38,813 nt of DNA from contig JAQXSY010000036.1 in the NCBI GenBank assembly GCA_029219205.1, positions 1 through 38,813 of the forward strand. Reading direction: 5' to 3'. Both the position numbers and the translations under genes were made by a program. A model generated the notes under the pieces. It did not search any database. It was not told where the DNA came from and worked only from the letters and a program-made list of their open reading frames with translations. The stretch is from Bacillota bacterium (lineage in GTDB: Bacteria > Bacillota > Clostridia > Oscillospirales > CAG-272). Positions 1 through 9,395 of the stretch are shown piece after piece; the stretch's first letter is position 1, and every line of letters starts with the position of its first letter.

Positions 1-470
1 ATTTCTTATAACTCTATAATAACATATATATAGTAGGTTTTCAAGAGAGAGGGGCAAAAAATTCATTCGCCGTACGGTTATTTTTTTATAAATTGATTTG
101 TAATCACATATCAATTTTAAACAGCAGAGCTTTCGTCTTACGTTCAGTAGATTTTTTTAGATTAAATGTCCGAATAAAACGTATTAAGGTCAGGCAAATA
201 TTTTGTTTCAATCATTTTCTAAGAAAAAAATAATTGTTTAAAACCGGGAGCTGTGATATCCTATAATCGTAAAAGAAATAATTATGAAAAAGCTGCCAAA
301 ATTCAGATTATTCTGATTTTTGCACGCAAAAATCATAAAAAGAAAAAAGCGCCAAAATGTTATTTTTTAAAAAATGATTCAGCATTAAAAAAAAACACCT
401 ATCCAATAAAATTTTAAAGCACTATAAGGGTGTAATCATGATTACCGCTTTAATGAAAGGAGTATAGGAG
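1..470. other. AT-rich intergenic region upstream of the sigma-like gene
   Basis: No convincing gene is seen. The stretch is strongly AT-rich. A near-perfect inverted repeat lies at 314-335 (arms TGATTTTTGC and GCAAAAATCA around a 2-nt centre). A TATAAT hexamer lies at 262-267 with only a poor -35 match upstream, so it is a possible but weak promoter for the gene starting at 471. A ribosome binding site (GAAAGGAG, 455-462) closes the region. Confidence 0.5.
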
Positions 471-2078
471 TTGGACGAAAACAGAATTATCCCATATATT
501 GAACCGATATATCGTTTTTGCTGTAAAAGGCTGAGCAGCCGGCAAGACGCCGAGGATCTTTCGAGCGAAATTATCTGTCATATTCTTGACGGGATGAAAA
601 AATACAAAATTGAATCTTTTGACGCCTGGGTTTGGCGTGTTGCTCATAATCGCTATGCAAGATTTATTGACGCACAAAAGAAAAAGCAGGTGCTTTTGAC
701 AGAGGACGATACAATTTTCAATGTTTGCGGCAGCGATTACTGCTATGTTGAAAAAGAATCGACAGAGCAAGAATTCGAGACTGTTTTCCGTTACCTTCAC
801 ACCCTTTCATCCGAGTACAGGAATATTTTTATTGACTACTATATCGGAGAAATGACGATTCGGATGTTGTCAAAGAAATATTCACTCCCGGAAACCACAA
901 TCAAGTGGCGTTTGAATGTAGGACGCAAAAAAATCAGAGAACGGATAGGAGAAAATTGTATGAATCAGGTTTATAAAAGAATCAACTGGAATACCAACTG
1001 CTGCAACGGATATATGGATTCCGATAAGTATCTGCAAACACAAATATCGCGGGCGATTTGTCAGGCTGCCTATGAAAAACCGCTGACTGTTGAAGAAATC
1101 AGCATAAGCACGGGAATACCGGCAATGTACATTGAGGACGAGCTGCCTCGTCTCGAATACGGTGATGCCGTATGCAAAATCAAAAACAAATATGCGACAA
1201 ATTTTATTATCTTCAGTTTACAGGATAAAAAAGAAACCGAGAGACTTTCCGAACCGTTGATAAAGGAGATTGCCGACAGATTTGACACACTGCTGAAAAA
1301 CGGAACCGATTTTGTAAAAAGCCTCGGCTTCTATGGGTGTGATTTTGGCATGAACCGGCTGGGATATATTCTGGTTCCCTTTATTATGAGACAAAAAATC
1401 AAAACATTGAAGAGCAGCCGTCTGAAGCTGGAAGACGGACCGTATCCGCCGCGCAAAGACGGAGGATACGGCTGGTATATCGTTGAAGAAACCGCCGACG
1501 GAAACGAGGACTGTGAAGAATATAGCTCCGGATGCAATATTGCATGGAATCCCGACGAGAGCGAGAATGAAGTATTGTTACATGTCTATTACTATTGGAT
1601 TTCCAAGTATTTTGACAACAACGTTTATAATAACAACGGGACAAGGTGGCTGTGTAAAAATGGTATTCTGCAAGGCAGTAAGAACGGAATTGTTAAAAAA
1701 AGCGCTTTGTCGGATGAAGACTCCGCAAAACTGATTGAAAACAATCTTATTGTTAAATCGGGCGATGAATATAAACTGAATTTTTCTTACTTCACCCGTG
1801 AACAGTTTGAAAAGTTTATTTCATTGTTTGATATAAACGATGAACATCTTGATGATTTGCTGGTTGAATGGATTACTTCCGTCAGAAAAAGCTTTGCGAA
1901 ATTTGTTCCTGCACGTCTTGACGATCAGATAAATCAATGGGTTTCCGGATATTTGTATCGAATTAATTGCCATATAATCGACGAACTGATCGACCGGGGT
2001 ACGTTGAGAAAGCCGGATCCCGTCAAACCGCTGACAGACGGAGTCTTTTGTGTGGAAGGTCGGTATATCGACCTGTGA
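471..2078 (+). CDS. sigma-70 family RNA polymerase sigma factor with long C-terminal extension
   Basis: The first ~160 of 535 residues look like an ECF-type sigma-70 protein. A region-2-like segment (about residues 8-75, including QDAEDLSSEI and FDAWVWRVAHNRYARF) is followed by a region-4 helix-turn-helix (about 105-155, including LSSEYRNIF and LPETTIKWRLNVGRKKIRERI). A further ~370 residues follow that are not part of a normal ECF sigma factor. They contain a likely second winged-helix segment near residues 200-235 (PLTVEEISISTGIPAMYIEDELPRL). The rest resembles nothing I recognise and may sense a signal or regulate the sigma part. The TTG start is supported by GAAAGGAG 8 nt upstream. No anti-sigma gene is adjacent, and a terminator lies downstream, so the gene is monocistronic. 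The sigma fold is fairly secure; promoter targets and signal are unknown. Confidence 0.75.
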   Translation: MDENRIIPYIEPIYRFCCKRLSSRQDAEDLSSEIICHILDGMKKYKIESFDAWVWRVAHNRYARFIDAQKKKQVLLTEDDTIFNVCGSDYCYVEKESTEQEFETVFRYLHTLSSEYRNIFIDYYIGEMTIRMLSKKYSLPETTIKWRLNVGRKKIRERIGENCMNQVYKRINWNTNCCNGYMDSDKYLQTQISRAICQAAYEKPLTVEEISISTGIPAMYIEDELPRLEYGDAVCKIKNKYATNFIIFSLQDKKETERLSEPLIKEIADRFDTLLKNGTDFVKSLGFYGCDFGMNRLGYILVPFIMRQKIKTLKSSRLKLEDGPYPPRKDGGYGWYIVEETADGNEDCEEYSSGCNIAWNPDESENEVLLHVYYYWISKYFDNNVYNNNGTRWLCKNGILQGSKNGIVKKSALSDEDSAKLIENNLIVKSGDEYKLNFSYFTREQFEKFISLFDINDEHLDDLLVEWITSVRKSFAKFVPARLDDQINQWVSGYLYRINCHIIDELIDRGTLRKPDPVKPLTDGVFCVEGRYIDL

Positions 2079-2559
2079 TTTGAATAGGAAATCCCGTTTT
2101 GTCCCGCAAAATGATTTGATGTGTCAGGTCAAGTCTTTGTTTGAATTATCGGCTAAAACCTTTTGCGCCGTCACATAAAAATCAGTATAAATCCGAATCC
2201 CCGCCCTCAGAACCGGGATTCGGATTTTTGTTTTTCTCAAGAATTCTAAAATCGTCCGGCAAAATCAGACCTGCCCGATCCGTTACCTGCGGTTGCGTCT
2301 CCGGTTCAGAAAAACCTCCTCAGACTTAATGCAACCGGAGTTTGACAGCAAGTCCGCGAAGCATAAACGGCTTTTCAATGTTTTCACATCTCAAAACCAC
2401 AGTTTTATATGTTGCATTTTCTTTTTCGGACGCATATACTTAAAGTGCAGACAATCCAGCAACCTTTGGTTGCATATCTGTTCCGCGTTCTGTTGGTGGA
2501 AATATCGGTTTACATACATATAATTAAAATATGAGAAAATTTCTGAAAGGAATACGAAT
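2079..2559. other. intergenic region between the sigma-like gene and the glmM fusion
   Basis: About 480 bases. The left part holds a terminator (described separately). I see no convincing gene in the rest: the short open frames have no ribosome binding site or recognisable protein. A TATAAT at 2519-2524 with a poorly spaced -35 could serve the gene at 2560, whose ribosome binding site is GAAAGG at 2545-2550. Confidence 0.4.
2188..2235 (+). terminator. Rho-independent terminator after the sigma-like gene
   Basis: A 13-bp perfect stem (AAATCCGAATCCC at 2189-2201 with GGGATTCGGATTT at 2214-2226) is followed by a T-rich run. It lies about 110 nt after the stop of the sigma-like gene. Confidence 0.85.
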
Positions 2560-4203
2560 ATGACTCTTGGAAAAAAGATCTCGAACCTGCGCACCGCAGC
2601 GCATATCTCTCAGGAAACGCTGGCGGAAAAGCTTAATGTTTCAAGACAATCCGTGTCAAAATGGGAAATCGATCAGGCGCTTCCGCAGATAGACAAAGTT
2701 CTTCTTTTATGCGAGATTTTTTCCGTATCCTGCGACAGCCTTCTGCGAGAAGATATAAATATTTTCGGCGATATTCCCGGAAAAAGATCCGCGATAAATC
2801 AGCCTGACGAAGGAAACAAATATTTCGGAACAGACGGATTCAGGGGCGAGGCGAACGTAACGCTCACTTCCGATCAGGCATACCGTGTCGGAAGATTCCT
2901 CGGATGGTACTTTACCTCTCCGCTTTCCGGCTTTCATTCTCTTTCGTACAAACCGCGCATACTCATCGGAAAAGATACGAGAAGATCGAGTTACATGCTT
3001 GAGTATTCGCTCGCAGCCGGGATAACCGCGTCCGGCGCCGACGCGTATATGCTCCATGTAACGACAACGCCGAGCGTTTCGTACGTTACGCGCCAGGACG
3101 GCTTTGACTGCGGAATAATGATAACCGCTTCGCACAACCCATTCTATGATAACGGAATTAAAGTGCTTAACGGCTACGGCGAAAAAATGGACGACCGCAC
3201 CGTTTCGCTTATCGAAGCGTATCTCGACGGAAATCTTGAAAAACTGGGCGTTGAAGGAAGCGACCTGCCGCTCGCAAAGCGGGATAAGATCGGCTGCATA
3301 GTGGATTACGTGGCGGGAAGAAACCGTTACGTCGGATATCTTATCTCTCTCGCATCTCATTCATACAAGGAGCTTAAAATCGGCTTGGACTGCGCAAACG
3401 GCGCGTCTTGGATGATAGCAAGAGCGGTATTTGACGCGCTCGGAGCCAAAACATATGTCATAGGCGCGTCGCCCGACGGCACAAATGTAAACGAAAACTG
3501 CGGTTCGACTCATATTGACGCGCTGAGAAAGCTTGTCAGCGACAATCATCTCGACGTCGGCTTCGCATTCGACGGCGACGCAGACAGATGTATCGCCGTC
3601 GATGAAAACGGAAATGTGGTAGACGGCGACGGCATACTGTACATAATCGGCAGCCGTCTGAAATCAAGAGGTATGCTCGACGGAAACAAGGTCGTTGCAA
3701 CCGTGATGTCAAACACCGGATTATTCAAAGCGCTTGACGCTGCCAGAATCGGTTATGAAAAGACTGCCGTCGGAGACAGATTCGTTTATGAATGTATGGA
3801 GAAAAACGGTTACCGGCTCGGAGGAGAACAGTCGGGACATATAATCCTGCGTAAATACGCCACCACCGGAGACGGAATACTTACGGCAATAATGATCGCG
3901 GAAGAAATGAGAGACAAAAAATCCCCGCTTTCAAAGCTGACCGAAGCGGTTGTGCTTTACCCTCAGATAACAAAAAGCATACGCGTAACAGATAAAAACG
4001 CTGTTCTCAGAGATGACGAGGTCCTTAAAAAATACAGCGAAATCAGCGATCAGATCGACGGAAACGGACGTGTGCTCTTAAGGGCAAGCGGAACAGAACC
4101 CGTCGTCCGAATAATGATCGAATGCGAAAACATTTCCGACTGTACGGACAGTATTTCAAAAATATATAATGTAATTAAAAAGCGAGGTTATTTGTGTGAA
4201 TAA
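2560..4203 (+). CDS. glmM: XRE-family HTH fused to phosphoglucosamine mutase (GlmM-type)
   Basis: Two modules in one 547-residue frame. Residues 1-65 are a Cro/C1-type helix-turn-helix (ISQETLAEKLNVSRQSVSKW). From about residue 85 on is an alpha-D-phosphohexomutase: KYFGTDGFRGEAN, the phosphoserine loop TASHNP (Ser about 191), the metal loop DGDADR (about 338), the sugar loop GGEQSGHI (about 421) and the phosphate loop RASGTEPVVRI (about 508). GGEQSGHI and the GTDGFRG start favour glucosamine-6-P to glucosamine-1-P isomerisation over phosphomannomutase. All catalytic loops are intact, so activity is expected. ATG 2560 has a GAAAGG site upstream, and no start lies between the modules with a comparable site, so the fusion looks genuine. 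The stop overlaps the start of the next gene by 8 nt. The HTH may let the enzyme regulate transcription; that is inference. Confidence 0.85.
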   Translation: MTLGKKISNLRTAAHISQETLAEKLNVSRQSVSKWEIDQALPQIDKVLLLCEIFSVSCDSLLREDINIFGDIPGKRSAINQPDEGNKYFGTDGFRGEANVTLTSDQAYRVGRFLGWYFTSPLSGFHSLSYKPRILIGKDTRRSSYMLEYSLAAGITASGADAYMLHVTTTPSVSYVTRQDGFDCGIMITASHNPFYDNGIKVLNGYGEKMDDRTVSLIEAYLDGNLEKLGVEGSDLPLAKRDKIGCIVDYVAGRNRYVGYLISLASHSYKELKIGLDCANGASWMIARAVFDALGAKTYVIGASPDGTNVNENCGSTHIDALRKLVSDNHLDVGFAFDGDADRCIAVDENGNVVDGDGILYIIGSRLKSRGMLDGNKVVATVMSNTGLFKALDAARIGYEKTAVGDRFVYECMEKNGYRLGGEQSGHIILRKYATTGDGILTAIMIAEEMRDKKSPLSKLTEAVVLYPQITKSIRVTDKNAVLRDDEVLKKYSEISDQIDGNGRVLLRASGTEPVVRIMIECENISDCTDSISKIYNVIKKRGYLCE

Positions 4204-4870
4204 TCAGAAACTTAAAACCTCCGACCTTTTTGACTGCGCCGTGCCCTACCTTAAAGAGCTGTTTGTCAAAAGCGAGTATCCGTGGGAGATGCTCGAAAAA
4301 ATCGGCTTGCTTGCCCTGCAGTTAGTAAACGAGGGCATCGACGGATTTTCCGAATACATCCCCGGCGTCCTTATCGGAAAAGACGTAAAAATATATGACA
4401 GCATAACGATCGAGCCGCCCGCGGTCATCGGAAACGGCTGCATTATCCGTCCCGGAGCATTTATCCGCGGCAGCGTAATAACCGGAGACAACTGCGTTAT
4501 AGGCAATTCGACAGAGCTGAAAAACTGCATTCTGCTCGTCGGCGTTCAAGCGCCGCATTACAATTACATAGGCGATTCAATACTCGGAAACGGCGCACAT
4601 ATGGGTGCCGGAGCAATCTGTTCAAACCTTAAGGCAGATAAAACTCCGGTTGTTGTCAGGGGGAGCCGGGATTATGTCACGGGGATAAAAAAATTCGGCG
4701 CGATTCTCGCCGATCATACGGAAATCGGCTGCGGAAGCGTCCTCAATCCGGGCACGGTTATCGGCAAAAACTCAAATGTATATCCGCTGGTATCGGTCAG
4801 AGGCTTTATCCCGGAAAACCGCATTGTCAAAAGCGCAAACAAAATCGCATTAAAGGAAGAACGGATTTAG
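4196..4870 (+). CDS. GlmU-like left-handed beta-helix acyltransferase (no uridyltransferase domain)
   Basis: A 224-residue hexapeptide-repeat protein. After an N-terminal helical segment (1-50) come left-handed beta-helix coils (VLIGKDVKIYDS, AVIGNGCIIRPGAFIRGSVI, IGDSILGNGAHMGAGA). The stretch around YIGDSILGNGAHMGAG matches the acetyltransferase half of GlmU, which acetylates glucosamine-1-phosphate. The nucleotidyltransferase half of GlmU is absent. The GTG start lies inside the last codons of the glmM fusion (8-nt overlap), so translation is probably coupled: the mutase would make GlcN-1-P and this protein would acetylate it. A sugar-nucleotidyltransferase partner would be needed from elsewhere. 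A related acyltransferase or pyrophosphorylase-associated regulator is an alternative. Confidence 0.75.
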   Translation: MNNQKLKTSDLFDCAVPYLKELFVKSEYPWEMLEKIGLLALQLVNEGIDGFSEYIPGVLIGKDVKIYDSITIEPPAVIGNGCIIRPGAFIRGSVITGDNCVIGNSTELKNCILLVGVQAPHYNYIGDSILGNGAHMGAGAICSNLKADKTPVVVRGSRDYVTGIKKFGAILADHTEIGCGSVLNPGTVIGKNSNVYPLVSVRGFIPENRIVKSANKIALKEERI

Positions 4871-4882
4871 ATTTCATCTATA

Positions 4883-4930
4883 AAAAACCAAAGCTCATCT
4901 GCGAAATTACGCAGATGAGCTTTGGTTTTT
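4883..4930. terminator. bidirectional terminator between converging genes
   Basis: A ~20-bp perfect stem (AAAACCAAAGCTCATCTGCG, with the complementary arm at 4910-4930) around the loop AAATTA. A-rich and T-rich flanks lie on both sides, so it can stop both the plus-strand glmM unit and the minus-strand ABC operon. Confidence 0.9.
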
Positions 4931-4946
4931 GGGTTTTCAGACGGTT

Positions 4947-6914
4947 TTATTCAAGTTCAAACGCGCCCGTATAAAGCTTATAGTAGCTTCCCTTCTGTTC
5001 AAGAAGCTGCTCGTGACTGCCGCGTTCGATTATTCTTCCATGATCAAGAACCATTATAACGTCGGCGTTGCGTACGGTTGAAAGTCTGTGCGCGATAACA
5101 AATACCGTTCTGCCTTCCATAAGCTTGTCAGTACCGCGCTGAACAAGAAGCTCGGTTCTCGTATCAATCGAGGAGGTGGCTTCGTCCATTATCATAACCG
5201 GCGCGTCAAGCACCGCCGCTCTCGCAATCGATATAAGCTGACGCTGGCCCTGAGAAAGATTTGCGCCGTCGGAGGTCAGCATCGTATTGTATCCCTCGGG
5301 CAAACGGGTTATAAAATCGTCTGCGTTGGCAAGCTTTGCCGCGGCGATGCATTCTTCGTCGGTTGCGTCAAGCCTTCCGTAACGGATGTTGTCCATAACC
5401 GTTCCGGTAAACAGATTCGTATCCTGAAGCACGATTCCGAGCGAACGGCGAAGGTCTTCCTTCCTAATCTTGTTTATGTTTATGCCGTCATAGCGTATCT
5501 TTCCGTCGGAAATATCCTAGAAACGGTTGAGAAGATTCGTAATCGTTGTCTTTCCCGCGCCGGTCGCTCCGACAAACGCAACTTTTTGACCGGGTTCCGC
5601 ATACAGCGATATGTCATGCAGAACAATATGGTCGTCCGAATACCCGAAGTCAACGTCAAACAAACGTATGTCGCCGGCAAGTCTCGTATACGTAACCGTG
5701 CTGTCCGCCGCATGCGGATGACGCCATGCCCAGATATCGGTTCTCTCGGGAACTTCGTAAAGCTCTCCTTTTTCATTTATCTTTGCGTTAACAAGAGTTA
5801 CGTAGCCGTCGTCCGTCTCCGTCTCCTGATCAAGCAGTTCAAATACACGGCTTGCGCCGGCCATAGCCATTACCACGGAATTGATCTGGTTTGATATCTG
5901 TCCCGTCGTATTTGCAAAACGGCGCGCCATGCCGAGAAAAGATACAATTATATTCAGCTCAAGCAGGCTTATCATGGAGCCGCTCGTAAACAGCGACTCA
6001 AAACTTATGTTTATACCGTTTCCATTTGAGAAAATATAAATTCCGCCGCCGATGAACGCGACAAGAACATACAAAATATTTCCTATATTATGGATTATCG
6101 GCATAAGCATATTTGAAAAGGCGTTCGCCTTATCGGAAACTTCAAAGAGATGTCCGTTTATCTCGTCGAAATTCTTCATCGCCTCTTCTTCGTGACAGAA
6201 AACCTTTACGACCTTCTGACCGTTAATCATTTCTTCAATGTAGCCTTCCATCTTGCCGACGGCTTCCTGCTGCGCCATAAAATATTTCGCGCTGTTGCCG
6301 CCGATCTTTTTGGTAACCCACATAATCGCAATCAGTCCGATTATTATCGCGACAAACAGCAAGACGCTGAGATACATCATAACGAAGGACAGCACAATAA
6401 GCGTTACTATTGTTGAAAGAAGCTGCGGTATGCTCTGCGAAACAAGCTGGCGCAGTGCGTCTATATCGTTGGTGTACGTACTCATAATGTCGCCGTGCGT
6501 ATGCGTGTCAAAGTATTTAATCGGAAGCCTCTGCATTTTTGAGAACATCTGAACGCGCAGATCACGCAGGAAACGCTGAGTCAGCGTCGCTCCGACAATG
6601 CTGAACAAAAGCGACGACGACGTGCTTATCAGATAGACGCCTCCGAGAGCGACAAGCGTCGATATAATACTGCTTATCGCCGCGTCGTAGCTCAGCTCGT
6701 TTTTCAGATAATATTCAAGCGCCGAATAAATCTTATTCAGAAACAGCCCGCCGAGCGCGCTTGTGAAGGCGCTTATGAAAATGCCAAGAACAATAAGTAT
6801 CAGCATTCCCTTGTAATTTTTGAACAAAAATCCGAGAAGCCGCTTGATAGTTCCCTTCTGAATGCTCTTGAGCCCAATTTTGCCTCCCGGCTTTCCCGGT
6901 CTCATTTTATTCAT
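4947..6914 (-). pseudogene. ABC exporter (permease-ATPase) interrupted by an in-frame TAG
   Basis: Read as one frame this is a ~655-residue half-transporter: six membrane segments (about residues 30-340), a short insert, then the ATPase. Walker A (GATGAGKTTI) is followed within about ten residues by TAG at 5517-5519, exactly where a Tyr (RFYD) is usual. The same frame continues to 4947 with the Q-loop, signature LSQGQRQL, Walker B MIMDEATSSID and H-loop IAHRLST. No internal start would give a useful protein. The truncated product (465 aa) lacks signature and Walker B. The upstream partner (6920-8659) has a degenerate ATPase site, so this broken gene is the catalytically competent half. It is a recent nonsense mutation, a sequencing error or a readthrough site. 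TAG is an ordinary stop elsewhere here (for example at 4868-4870). Confidence 0.85.
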
Positions 6915-6919
6915 TTAAA

Positions 6920-8659
6920 TCACGCTCCCTTCTCTTCGGTCTGCTTGTTCTGCGAATAATAAACCTCTCGGTAAATTTCGCTTTCCGAAAGCAATTCGCT
7001 GTGCGTTCCGACCGCGCTGATCTTTCCGTTGTCCATAACGACAATCTTGTCCGCGTCCTCAACTGACGCAATACGCTGCGCAACGATTATTTTTGTAATC
7101 TCGGGTATTTCGTTTCTGAACGCGTAGCGAAGCATCGCGTCGGTTTTCATATCGACAGCGGAGGTCGAATCGTCAAGGATAAGCACTTTCGGAGACTTCA
7201 GCAGAGCGCGCGCAATGCAAAGACGCTGCTTCTGTCCGCCGGATACGTTTGTTCCGCCCTGCTCGATATACGTATCGTAGCCGTCAGGGAACTGACGGAT
7301 AAAATCGTCCGCCTGCGCAATTTTGCATGCACGCACCATTTCCTCGTCGGTTGCGTTTTTATTGCCCCAGCGAAGGTTATCCTTTATTGTTCCGGAAAAC
7401 AAAACATTCTTCTGAAGCACAACCGAAACCGCGTCGCGCAGTACGGTCATGTCATATTCACGCACATCGACGCCGCCGACCTTAATACAGCCTGACGATA
7501 CGTCATAAAGACGAGATATAAGATTAACCAAAGTTGTTTTTGAAGAACCCGTGCCGCCGATGATTCCGACCGTTTCGCCGGATTTTATATTCAGGTTGAT
7601 TCCCTCAAGCGCATATTTTTCGGCGTTTTCCGAATAACGGAAATTGACGTTTTCGAACACAATACTTCCGTCCCTTACTTTTTCAACGGGATTATCACGG
7701 TTTGTGAGGCTGCTTTCCTCGTCGAGGACCTCGACAATACGCCGAGCCGACTCGGCGGACATCGTGACCATAACGAATATCATCGAAAGCATCTGAAGCG
7801 ACATAAGTATCTGAAGCGAATAGGTGAGCAGGCTCGTCAGACCGAAAACGGTAAGCCCCTGTTCACCGCGCAGTATAATCCGCGAGCCGAAAAATGCAAT
7901 CGCGAGCAAAGCGCCCTGAAGACAAAGCGACATAAGCGGACCGTTGAATGACATAATCCGCTCTGCGCGCGTGAAATCGCGGCACAGCTCGCCTGAAACG
8001 TCGGTAAACTTCTTCGTCTCGTAATCCTCTCTAACATACGCCTTAACAACCCGCATACCGCGTACGTTTTCCTGGATTGAATTGTTCAGATCGTCGTATC
8101 TTTTGAAAACTCTCTGGAATATCGGCATAGCAAGCTTAATTATAAGAAACATTCCGAACGCAAGCACTGGAATTGTTACAAAGAAGATCGTTGGAAGCGT
8201 CGGACTGATCGCAAAGCTCATAATAATTGAAAATATGAACATAAGCGGGCTTCTGATCGCCGTTCGTATTATCATCATAAACGCCATCTGGACGTTGGAT
8301 ATATCGGTCGTCAGACGCGTAACCAGCGACGAAGTCGAAAATTTATCAATATTTGAAAATGAAAATCCCTGAATGTTTTTATACATATCATGGCGCAGAT
8401 TTTTCGCGAAGCCGGTTGAAGCTTTTGCGCATAGCTTTCCGCCAAGCATACCGGCGACAAGAGAAACGCATGCGGCTCCGATCATCATAAAGCCGTAAAA
8501 AAGCATTCCTTTTCCGTCGCCGTTCTGAAGGCGATCGCCGAACCACGCAACGATAAGCGGAATAAGCACTTCCATTGCAACTTCGAGAATCATCATAAGC
8601 GGAGTAAGTATAGATTCCCGCTTGTATTCTCTTAAACATTTCGCTAATTTTTTTATCAT
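6920..8659 (-). CDS. ABC exporter half-transporter with degenerate ATPase site
   Basis: A 579-residue fused permease-ATPase: six membrane segments in residues ~15-310, then the nucleotide-binding domain with Walker A GGTGSSKTTL, signature VSGGQKQR, Walker B LILDDSTSAVD and the H-loop region VAQRIASV. The catalytic Glu after Walker B is Asp, and the H-loop His is Gln. This is the pattern of the non-catalytic partner in heterodimeric exporters such as Thermotoga TM287 (known family behaviour). Its partner gene starts 5 nt downstream, so the two would form one exporter; that partner carries a nonsense codon. It lies directly after tsaB in the same orientation and may be co-transcribed from fhs. 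Substrate unknown (drugs, lipids or peptides are usual). Confidence 0.88.
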   Translation of the reverse strand: MIKKLAKCLREYKRESILTPLMMILEVAMEVLIPLIVAWFGDRLQNGDGKGMLFYGFMMIGAACVSLVAGMLGGKLCAKASTGFAKNLRHDMYKNIQGFSFSNIDKFSTSSLVTRLTTDISNVQMAFMMIIRTAIRSPLMFIFSIIMSFAISPTLPTIFFVTIPVLAFGMFLIIKLAMPIFQRVFKRYDDLNNSIQENVRGMRVVKAYVREDYETKKFTDVSGELCRDFTRAERIMSFNGPLMSLCLQGALLAIAFFGSRIILRGEQGLTVFGLTSLLTYSLQILMSLQMLSMIFVMVTMSAESARRIVEVLDEESSLTNRDNPVEKVRDGSIVFENVNFRYSENAEKYALEGINLNIKSGETVGIIGGTGSSKTTLVNLISRLYDVSSGCIKVGGVDVREYDMTVLRDAVSVVLQKNVLFSGTIKDNLRWGNKNATDEEMVRACKIAQADDFIRQFPDGYDTYIEQGGTNVSGGQKQRLCIARALLKSPKVLILDDSTSAVDMKTDAMLRYAFRNEIPEITKIIVAQRIASVEDADKIVVMDNGKISAVGTHSELLSESEIYREVYYSQNKQTEEKGA

Positions 8660-8669
8660 AGTTTTTTAT

Positions 8670-9389
8670 TCATACCGTTCCTTCTGATTTTCCGTTTTCC
8701 CTCATCCGTTCTGCCTGAGACAGACGCAAATAAACCGGCGACAGCAATAAATCGCTTGTCGCTGCGGACGGATCAGATTTATATTTTTCAACCGCGCATC
8801 TCGCGACGGAATATGCCCTTTCCGAAGAAAGCGCGGCGGGAGCCGTACATACACATTTCAGCCCGGCTTCCAAAGCCGCTTTTTCCGCCTCGAAAATTCC
8901 GCCTCCGCAAAGCATTATCCTGTAATCGTAAAGAGGAAACATGCGCATAAGCTCGTCCGCCATGATGACGCGGTCAGAACACAGCCTGACGACTTCTCTG
9001 TCCTTTATTCGAAACAGCGCGTTATAAAGCTGTCCGCGTCTGGCGTCCATAACCGGACAGGCTATCCCGTCCATGCCCTGGCAGTTATACGCCAGCGCTT
9101 CAAGTGCCGACACGCCGATGCAGGGCTTATTTCTGCCGAACGCAAGTCCTTTAATGAGAGACACGCCGATTCTTACCCCGGTAAATGAGCCGGGACCGGC
9201 CGAGCAGGCAAAAAGTTCAATGTCCGAAACCGTCAGGTGCGAATTATTAAGCAGACTTTCGACCATCGGAAGCAGCGTTTCGCTGTGAGTGTTGCCGCAG
9301 TCAAGCGTATATTCGCCTATCAGCCGTTCTCCGTCGCAGAGCGCCGCCGACGCGGTCTTTTCTGTCGAGTCGATTGCAAGTACGATCAT
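8670..9389 (-). CDS. tsaB: tRNA threonylcarbamoyladenosine biosynthesis protein TsaB
   Basis: A 239-residue ASKHA-fold protein that partners TsaD and TsaE in making the t6A modification at position 37 of ANN-decoding tRNAs. The N-terminus MIVLAIDSTEKTASAALCD and the block SAGPGSFTGVRIGVSLIKGLA are the family hallmarks; the C-terminus keeps the PVYLRLSQAE motif. Length is normal. It lies 6 nt downstream of tsaE, the usual bacterial pairing, and 10 nt before an ABC exporter gene. The ATG at 9389 is the natural start. Confidence 0.95.
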   Translation of the reverse strand: MIVLAIDSTEKTASAALCDGERLIGEYTLDCGNTHSETLLPMVESLLNNSHLTVSDIELFACSAGPGSFTGVRIGVSLIKGLAFGRNKPCIGVSALEALAYNCQGMDGIACPVMDARRGQLYNALFRIKDREVVRLCSDRVIMADELMRMFPLYDYRIMLCGGGIFEAEKAALEAGLKCVCTAPAALSSERAYSVARCAVEKYKSDPSAATSDLLLSPVYLRLSQAERMRENGKSEGTV

Positions 9390-9395
9390 TTTCCG

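Noticed and set aside
2293-2523. Small frames in the 2.1-2.5 kb gap as genes
   Set aside because: No ribosome binding site, odd composition and overlap with the terminator.
5088-5894. A 268-residue frame antisense to the ABC exporter
   Set aside because: It is the mirror frame of a GC-periodic coding gene and has no domain.
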